DNA of 11,066 nucleotides from NCBI GenBank assembly GCA_036939755.1, contig JALLAZ010000967.1:1-11066 (forward strand), read 5' to 3'. The notes under the pieces were generated by a model. The model did no database searches, was not told where the DNA came from, and saw only the letters and a program-made list of their open reading frames with translations. Each line of letters begins with the position of its first letter. The stretch's first letter is position 1. Both the position numbers and the translations under genes were made by a program. This stretch comes from Stephanodiscus triporus. Its lineage: Eukaryota > Bacillariophyta > Thalassiosirophyceae > Thalassiosirales > Thalassiosiraceae. This document shows, piece by piece, positions 1-5,722 of this stretch.

Positions 1-32
<32 letters not shown>

Positions 33-36
33 ACAC
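1..36. repeat. (ACG)10 microsatellite followed by (AC)3
   Basis: Ten uninterrupted ACG units are followed by three AC units at the left edge of the window, so the true length of the array is unknown. The flanking sequence is AT-rich and shows no coding signal. Confidence 0.95.
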
Positions 37-1139
37 TTTAAATTATTTATATCTTTAGATAGTACATTCTAGAGGGATCTAAAAGATTTTACCAAAAATG
101 TTTTCTCGCTAAGCCTTCAGCATAGGCTTTTATCTCTCTCTATTACTAGATAGCCAGTTCTCAAAATTCTTTGTTTGCATGCCAAAATAAGCGGGCGTTT
201 TCAGTTTTTCTTAGAACTTTTTGCCAACAACATATTTACATGGATGCTTTCACCATATCATTGTGAGGACTGTGTATTGCTTAATTAAGTGCAATGGAGG
301 TGGTAGTAGATAGCACAAATGGGGTAATAATTAATAACACAACAATCAGTCATTCATGCAATTTGAGAGGGAAGGAGTTGGGGCGCAGGTCAGGGCACAA
401 CAAGAGGGAGGAAGATGTTGATCATGGAGCTTGCAACTCCATTGCCTCATCTCTGATGATGTGAGGGCATAGAAGCATGATGGACCTCAAAGAATTTTTC
501 TGCTTGTATGGTAACTTATAGTCTTGGCAATACATCTAAAGAGGAGACTTATCTAGATCCTCTTTTACTTAAAATATGATATTTTTCACAGAGATTTTTG
601 TGGTTGTGGGAATTAGTATCTGTGCTCTCTGATGCTTGGCAAGCTAGTAAGAATGGCTCTCTCAATTCAATTCCTCATGCTCCATTGGCTGCTGCTGCTG
701 CTGCCGCTGCCATGGCCTTCCTCATGCATCTCCCCTGTCATCACACAGAGGGGATGATATTTCTGATTTTTTGGCTGATTGTTGGGTTCACCGTCTTTGT
801 GACGGTGACAGTTGTTTCTGTGCATCGCCCGATGGAGGGGGTCCATGGCTACACCAGAAGCCACTGGTTGCTGCCACTGGGCGAGTATTGTGGCCGATAG
901 TATCAATCGGTAATGCAAAAGCCATTTCTTTCTGAGTTTTTCATCATCAATCTGCTGAAAAGGGGGCACGGGTGTCGTCAAGGCCCCTAATAACAAGAGG
1001 GGTGCTATGACATATTAAACTGATGGGAAGACCTAAGTAATTAGATGTGATACTTAAATGGGTCTGCTAAACTAGCGGATTAATGAAATCTAAAAGTAGC
1101 ATCACAAAAACAAAATTGGTCACCATAAAAAACTCTTGA
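37..1139. other. AT-rich spacer without a supported gene
   Basis: This stretch has no open frame I would call a gene. A plus frame over about 598-900 and a minus frame over about 667-996 are both open across the same GCT/AGC repeat (near 688-711). The plus frame starts on TTG, encodes poly-Ala and includes one hydrophobic run. The minus frame has a moderately protein-like composition but matches no family I recognise. Either could be a remnant; neither is supported as an intact gene. Confidence 0.5.
688..711. repeat. GCT/GCC trinucleotide repeat
   Basis: Eight units, mostly GCT with two GCC. The tract gives poly-Ala in one plus frame and poly-Ser in a minus frame, which explains why two overlapping frames stay open here. 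Confidence 0.85.
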
Positions 1140-1242
1140 AATGTCACAAATTGACAGTTTTGTCCCACATTGGCTTGCACCATACCTATTTCCTTTTTTT
1201 TATGGCATCAAATGTTTGTCTTGATGTCTATTGCATCAACCA

Positions 1243-1455
1243 CTAGGACCAAATTCCCATTAACCCTCTATCTTGCGGGCAAACTTTTTTTGACACTTTA
1301 TGCTCATGTGCAATCTCCATCAGATTTGGTCGCCCCCTGCAAAGCTGCTTTTTGTACTCGTAGCAATCTCCGACAGCAAGCTTCCTCTCCACCCCATACC
1401 ACCTACCACGGTAATAATATCCCCCCCTTTGTTCATGGATACACCATTCCACCAA
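1243..1455 (-). pseudogene. Possible transposase helix-turn-helix remnant
   Basis: The minus strand encodes a short basic stretch with a GRPNLMEIAHEHKVSKK segment. That pattern, GRP followed by an I-A-x-x-x-x-V-S-x-x turn, resembles the DNA-binding helix-turn-helix of IS630/Tc1-mariner-type transposases, which are abundant in diatom genomes. The frame stops at 1243-1245. Just beyond, a different frame would continue with a hydrophobic-Asp stretch (LVLVVDAIDIKT), as expected if indels have broken the gene. No DDE catalytic triad, start or terminal inverted repeat was located. The resemblance is by eye only. It could be a chance open frame. Confidence 0.27.
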
Positions 1456-1916
1456 GCAAATGAGAGCCGGTCCTGCCCGTCCCGATTGCTCTCCATGATA
1501 CCTAACAGTTATGGCACGATCAGTGTGCTGAGGGTCAATGGGGGCGAGGTATTACGCCCAATGCCAGAGTGGCCCTGAAATTTGCCTCAAATTTGACCCA
1601 AATTTGCCCCTTGGAGACGGACCCTAGCTCCCCGGGCGAGCGTTGCAGTGCTGATATCAAATAACTGCTGGAGGCGCGCAGCAATGTGAGATGGGATGGA
1701 ATGTTCAATCGTTGTCCAACTCCATCCGCAGCCCGAGATATGGCCGATAGGGTGGTCGGGCGGCAACGGAATCCAATCCCTCTCTTTTGTGCCGGGGCAG
1801 AGATGGCAAACAAAAAAAAGGTGGGGGGGGGGGGTCCCACTTGCGTGCAAGGGGTAATACTTTAAGCAGATTTCTTACATAGATTTTAAATTTACTAAGT
1901 AAAAATAAGCCCAGCT
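1456..1916. other. GC-richer spacer, possible decayed coding sequence
   Basis: About 1560-1840 is more GC-rich than its surroundings, and two overlapping minus frames are open across it (about 1535-1850). One encodes a plausible but unrecognised stretch rich in Trp, Ile and His. Homopolymers of eight A (1812-1819) and twelve G (1823-1834) lie at its edge. It could be an upstream piece of the broken transposon suggested at 1243-1455. I cannot name a family. Confidence 0.35.
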
Positions 1917-2114
1917 ATCTCATTCACTCCACCTCCCAATTGAGTGAGCTTACATCTCAACTTCCTCCCATGCAATTGACTCCGCTTTTGATTCTGCCCA
2001 CAGTTCATTGAGTGAACTGTGTGGGATAGGATCAAAAAGTAAGGTTGTTGCCCTCCTCTCCAGAACCTTAGATAAGAGATAAGCTGCCTCAATTTAGGGG
2101 TGGTCGATTGAGGT
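1917..2114. repeat. 200-bp imperfect palindrome, foldback or MITE candidate
   Basis: Two arms face each other around a 5-nt centre at 2008-2012. Matching blocks in order from outside to centre are CCACC (1929-1933) with GGTGG (2099-2103), AATTGAG (1938-1944) with CTCAATT (2088-2094), AGCTTA (1947-1952) with TAAGCT (2080-2085), CTTTTGAT (1985-1992) with ATCAAAAAG (2031-2039), CCCAC (1997-2001) with GTGGG (2021-2025), and AGTTCA (2002-2007) with TGAACT (2013-2018). The arms differ in length (about 91 and 102 nt), so small indels separate the blocks. This suggests an aged foldback element or a hairpin transcript. No target-site duplication was identified. Confidence 0.7.
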
Positions 2115-2186
2115 CAAACATGCAGTGTACGTTCATATGCACGCAACTACTACTTAGAGTGTATGGTATGGTATAATCTTCAGGCT

Positions 2187-2210
2187 TTGGGTACACTTTT
2201 GTGTACCCAA
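2187..2210. repeat. Perfect 10-bp hairpin with TTTT loop
   Basis: TTGGGTACAC at 2187-2196 is the exact reverse complement of GTGTACCCAA at 2201-2210, with a TTTT loop. Related imperfect versions occur at about 3573-3592 and 3671-3692, so this is a recurring local motif rather than a single accident. Confidence 0.85.
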
Positions 2211-2499
2211 TCACATGGACTACACATGTAGTTTTGTGACCCCATACCAGAATCCATACGGAGATGATTCAACAAATTCCTACGTGGCTTTCCCGAATGC
2301 AAAAACCTCTGGAATTAGATACAATGCTCTCCATACCCCAAAATGGAATATGATCCAAAAGTGATTGGCTCACACATTGGAAAGATGCTATTTTTGCTCT
2401 TAATAGATGTAATAATTATTATTTTAATGCAAAATAAACAATGAAGTTATATTATCTAACCTTTAAACTATCAAAAGGGTGGGAGCATTGCAGGCTAAG

Positions 2500-3430
2500 T
2501 GCCTTGTGTTGTCCGACACCCCCTTTTGTCCTGTGTCACTGCCATGATACATTCGCAGCTGTGGCCTCCCTCCTTCTCTACTGCCTCCTCTCCTACAACG
2601 GTGACAACTGCATGATCTCCTCTCCCCTCTCTCATCATTGTTGTTGTCATCCCCCTGCCTTCTTCTCTCACCCACATCGTCTATTACGCAGCTCTACAAC
2701 GGCGACAACAACAACGTCCCTCCCCCACCTCCCCCCACCAACAGAACATCAAACAGCAACAATGGCGCAATCGCAATCCGCCATCCACAGTGGTCATCGT
2801 GTGACATCAGCATTGGATCCAAAGACAATGGAGACAATGACGAGGTGAAAAAAGGAACATCGACCACGTTGTCTACTCCCTTCCCCATCCCCAACCTGTG
2901 CCTGTGCGGTCACCCCCCTCCCTGCATTTGCAATCCCTCCTCCCCCCCACGCTGCCCCTTAGTAGGATGCAACTACGTCATCATTGACAAAGCGGGGACA
3001 AACGATGACGACGCTCCCAGTGGTCACATTATTTGCCATGCCCCCCTCCCGCTGCCATCCCACCCATTTGCTACCTACCGGCATGTGTCATGCCGCTGAT
3101 GAGGACCCCCCACCAGTATGTTGGCACAAGAGGCAAGTCCACGCAATGCCACCAACCTCACCAACACTCCCCCGACCGGTGACTAAGGTGTTTGTGTTGT
3201 TAGGAGGTGGAGGTGGAGGCAGTAGGCTGTGGCGGATTGCCGCCTCTGTCTTAGCCCCTCTCGTCACGGCGTAAAGAGATGGTGGCAGTGGCGGCAACAG
3301 CGGTGGCAGTGGCAGCAACAGCGGTGGCAGCGGGAGGAGGAGGAGGAGGGGGGGGGGGCATTGGAAATGGAGGGGGAGGCGGCGTGGCGACTTTATCGGT
3401 GGCAGTGTAAGGTGGCCACGGGCAGCATTG
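2500..3430. other. Strand-asymmetric low-complexity block, no supported gene
   Basis: From about 2500 to 3190 the plus strand is strongly C-rich, with many CCCC and CCTCC runs. From about 3200 to 3430 it is G-rich, with GGTGGC repeats and an 11-G run at 3348-3358. Long frames on both strands arise from this bias and encode Pro-, Ser-, Gly- or Trp/Gln-rich low-complexity sequence with no recognisable domain. A 16-bp motif, CTACAACGGYGACAAC, is present at 2593-2608 and 2694-2709. Confidence 0.6.
3281..3330. repeat. 21-bp minisatellite, about 2.4 units
   Basis: The unit GGTGGCAGTGGCGGCAACAG(C) starts at 3281, repeats at 3302 with one base changed, and begins again at 3323 before running into a GGA/G-rich tract. 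In one frame it would encode Gly-Gly-Ser-Gly-Gly-Asn-Ser, but no gene context supports translation. Confidence 0.85.
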
Positions 3431-4012
3431 ATGACCTGTGTTACTTTATTTGTTGCTTGCCATCACCAAGACAAATTTGTGTTGGTGAGGGGCGGTCACA
3501 CCAGTCACTTCCCACCAATAAAAGGCCCCCAGAATCATCAAGGTGCCAGTTCTATGCAGTTAGGCATTACTAGGGTATACTTTCGAGTACCTAAACCCAA
3601 AGGTATATTCATACCAAAACTTTATCTAGCGGCCAAACTAAGTGAGTGACATCTATGATATACCAACGGGTTTGGGTACTAAAAAGTGTACCCACCCATA
3701 CTCTTTTTACCTCTCTTTTCTCTTTTTGAATCTATGCTGAGCCACAGAATAAGCTTTTATCTTTAGTAGTTACCATATAACACGCGGACTAAGATAAAAA
3801 CAGTGTAAGAGAATCATGAGAAAGGCGGATCATACACACATCCCCACTTCTCATTTCTGGCTTATTCCTACTCAAGTCGGCCATTTGAAGAGCATATTCA
3901 TATCTGCTTGACTAAGAGCTTTCCAACGGTATGTGATACTCCTATATTTAGTCAGATGTAAGAAAAATCCATATCTAAGTGCACCATTTCAGAGAGCCGT
4001 GTGATCACCGCG
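3431..4012. other. Spacer, no supported gene
   Basis: Apart from the hairpin-type motifs near 3573-3592 and 3671-3692, this stretch is ordinary AT-richer sequence. It precedes the zinc-ribbon reading frame at 4013 and could hold its promoter, but I see no clear TATA box or other defined element. Confidence 0.5.
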
Positions 4013-4966
4013 ATGCTGTTTAAGTGCGGAAAGTGCACCTACCCCATGGATAGCAATGTCCATGGGAAAGGCCCCTGCCCCATGTGTAACGAGTGGCATC
4101 CTCCGCACCTTCCGCTTTTGCGCGGTGATTTTTGTTACGTGGCAGAGGGGGCGGAGGGGGGCGGATGCAGTGGGGAAGCAGCGGTGGGGAAAGTGGCGGC
4201 GGGGGATGAGGACACCGGGGAGGTGGGGGACGTTATTGTGGGGAGTAGGAAGATGAGAGGAGTCAAGGCAGTGGTTCTAGACAGCGGGGGAAAGGGGGAA
4301 CGCGTGAAAGGGAAGGTTTCTGGTGGCGCCAAGCGGACTGCCACTCAGGGTTGTGCATCGGAGCTGTTTTTAGAGAAGAAACGTTGTGTTGACTCCGTTC
4401 TGGGTGGAGTCTCGTGGGTTTCCGATGGACCCAAATTTGATCGGGTCGCATGTTGAGGTTGTGGGGACAACTGAGTCCCAGCGAGGCCACTTGTGTGGCG
4501 ACCACACTTGTTGCGGTACGGCGTTGCTCCGCGTTGGGAGCTATGTGTGGTTCCAGAAAACGAGGTTAGCGTGGCGGGATGGCAAGGAGGAGGACATCCT
4601 CAAGGTGTATTACCTCGGGGAGGGACTCCGTACTTGCAAGGTTGGGTACTTACCCAAGCATCTTTCCTTCCGTGTGGACCGTTACAATGGTCTGTGCACG
4701 CGTATTGTGGAGGTTTACTCCAGCGATAGCGCCGTCTGCGATTGTGTCGCAAAGCGGCACAAATACCATCACAACTTTGGCTGTTGTGTCGCAACGATTT
4801 TGGGGATGAGGGATATGTTTGCCATAAGGACCACTGAGTGCTCCAAATCCGCTACGCCATGGCCGACAAAACTCCGGCTACATCAACGCCCAAGGGTATA
4901 AAGGAGCGATCCCGCATGCTTGGGGTCCTTGATAACATGAACCCGAACAACATGGCCTTCGAATTG
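4013..4966 (+). pseudogene. Frameshifted zinc-ribbon / Cys-rich gene, unknown function
   Basis: Three overlapping open stretches appear to belong to one gene. The first (ATG 4013 to stop 4456, 147 aa) opens with Cys5-x2-Cys8-x13-Cys22-x2-Cys25, a zinc-ribbon-like pattern, followed by a Gly- and Lys-rich linker. A frame open from 4374 to 4901 carries the best protein-like domain. The first frame then resumes after a stop at 4835-4837, with a basic tail. The pattern frame 2, frame 0, frame 2 fits two compensating indels or sequencing errors in a once-continuous gene. Its composition reminds me of multicopy hypothetical proteins of centric diatoms, but that is an untested memory. Introns are an alternative, though no convincing GT-AG pair joins the parts. 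The right end of the span is approximate. Confidence 0.4.
4425..4901 (+). CDS. Cys-rich hypothetical protein, possibly HIRAN-like
   Basis: This 158-aa frame from ATG 4425 is the best-preserved part of the broken gene at 4013-4966. An upstream stop lies at 4371-4373 in this frame, and the open stretch before 4425 has no ATG. Residues about 6-95 alternate hydrophobic and polar positions as in a beta-rich domain, with VGSYVWFQKTRLAW, then KEEDILKVYY, then TCKVGYLPKHL. The last resembles the GY-x-P-x-x-x-x segment of HIRAN domains. A CDCVAKRHKYHHNFGCC cluster follows and could bind metal or nucleic acid. The C-terminal 30 residues look out of frame. HIRAN membership is inference only. The start may be artificial if the gene really began at 4013. 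Confidence 0.42.
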   Translation: MDPNLIGSHVEVVGTTESQRGHLCGDHTCCGTALLRVGSYVWFQKTRLAWRDGKEEDILKVYYLGEGLRTCKVGYLPKHLSFRVDRYNGLCTRIVEVYSSDSAVCDCVAKRHKYHHNFGCCVATILGMRDMFAIRTTECSKSATPWPTKLRLHQRPRV

Positions 4967-5054
4967 GTGACCATTGGTTGTGTTTTTTGTTGTGTTTTTT
5001 TATTGTGTTGCCGCGATTTTTTTCCAAGAACAGCGCAACAATACTATAATGCTT

Positions 5055-5141
5055 TCGATGAAGAGCTCGTCGATGATGGGAGGACCGACGCAACAACGAA
5101 ACCGAGCCGTTGTCACCCATCCGCGAACGATGTGGTGGATG
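5055..5141 (+). repeat. 87-bp direct repeat, copy 1
   Basis: This segment matches 6054-6140 inside the PEX6-like frame with 5 mismatches in 87 bases, no gaps and sharp ends. The spacing is exactly 999 bases, so both copies lie in the same reading frame and encode near-identical peptides (DEELVD-x-GRTDATTKPSR). Three of the five differences are synonymous; the other two change Asp/Val and Cys/Arg. Copy 1 sits between the decayed gene at 4013-4966 and the PEX6 N-domain remnant. Confidence 0.97.
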
Positions 5142-5142
5142 G

Positions 5143-5719
5143 CGGCGTGGCATGTCGGCTCTTTTGCGCGGCACGCGACGACGAATGCGGAGGCGGTCGT
5201 GGCGGCGCGCCGTTGTGGGTCCCCGTCATCCTGAGGCGTCTCCCCGTCGTTCGCGACGACGACAACGACGAGGACGAACCCCCGGGCGCCGCCATGCCGA
5301 CCGAATTGCACGTCCCCCCCTGCCTTGCAGCGACGCTGGGCGTGCATCCCCTCCCCGACGATGACGACGACGACTACGACGACCGTCATCGTTGTTCGTC
5401 AATTAACATCGCGCACCTGCGTCCCCTATCTCGTGGCGAGATACTCGTCGCGTCGTGCGCCTCATTGAGGGAAATTGGTCGTCCTCCCCCGCTGCCGTCA
5501 TTGTCATTCGGCGAATGCGGCCACGCGAAGGAGGAGGAGGGGGGGGAGGAGGGGGAAAAATTTCTTCCTCCGCCTGACGACGACGATTCCGAAACGTGAA
5601 GTCGTGATGGCGAGACGCCTCGGTTCAAACCCAGGCAGAGGCTGCTCGCGCTCGGATCCGTCTTCGCGGTTTCGTCCTTCGATCGTGACGACGATGACGA
5701 TGATGGCGATGACAACTAG
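5143..5719 (+). pseudogene. PEX6 N-terminal domain sequence with two in-frame stops
   Basis: Read in the frame of the downstream PEX6-like gene, this stretch encodes what looks like the missing N-domain: LWVPVILRRLP, then PTELHVPPCLAATLGVHPL, then INIAHLRPLSRGEILVAS, then (after the stop) PRQRLLALGSVFAVSSF leading directly into VRFYQVIDVQ of the downstream frame. Acidic Asp/Glu-rich runs separate the segments. TGA at 5597-5599 and TAG at 5717-5719 interrupt it. No ATG lies between 5143 and 5293 in this frame; the first is at 5294. Possible explanations are decay of the 5' end, sequence error, or short introns (a 39-nt GT-AG pair at 5596-5634 would remove the first stop, a 51-nt pair at 5669-5719 the second). 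The link to PEX6 rests on frame continuity and the general look of PEX1/PEX6 N-domains. Confidence 0.45.
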
Positions 5720-5722
5720 GAG

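Larger units (their letters stand above)
2155..3712. mobile_element. Possible non-autonomous element bounded by hairpin ends
   Basis: The left boundary, near 2157, reads AGAGTGTATGG and then carries the GGGTACAC hairpin. The reverse complement of the right boundary, near 3672-3706, reads AGAGTATGGGTGGGTACAC followed by a similar GTACCC half. The two ends are therefore inverted copies of a related motif, though with gaps. The interior is a C-rich to G-rich low-complexity block with no transposase. The termini and any target-site duplication are unproven. Confidence 0.3.

Noticed and set aside
667..996. 109-aa minus open frame with moderately protein-like composition
   Set aside because: It starts on a non-ATG codon, has no recognisable domain, and part of its length comes from a trinucleotide repeat that keeps both strands open.
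2441..3099. Long plus-strand open frames rich in Pro, Ser, Thr and Asn
   Set aside because: They follow the C-rich composition, overlap each other in different frames and show no domain; judged artefacts of low complexity.
4043..4066. CCCATGGA / TCCATGGG perfect 8-bp inverted repeat
   Set aside because: It lies inside the zinc-ribbon coding segment and is short; most likely incidental to codon content.
4897..4903. TATAAAG as a possible PEX6 core promoter
   Set aside because: It lies in the tail of the broken gene and about 400 nt or more before any plausible PEX6 start; no supporting element nearby.
5621..5640. GGTTCAAACCC resembling a tRNA B box, in a short GCCT..AGGC hairpin
   Set aside because: No matching A box, D arm, anticodon arm or acceptor stem could be built upstream; it lies in PEX6 N-domain coding-type sequence.
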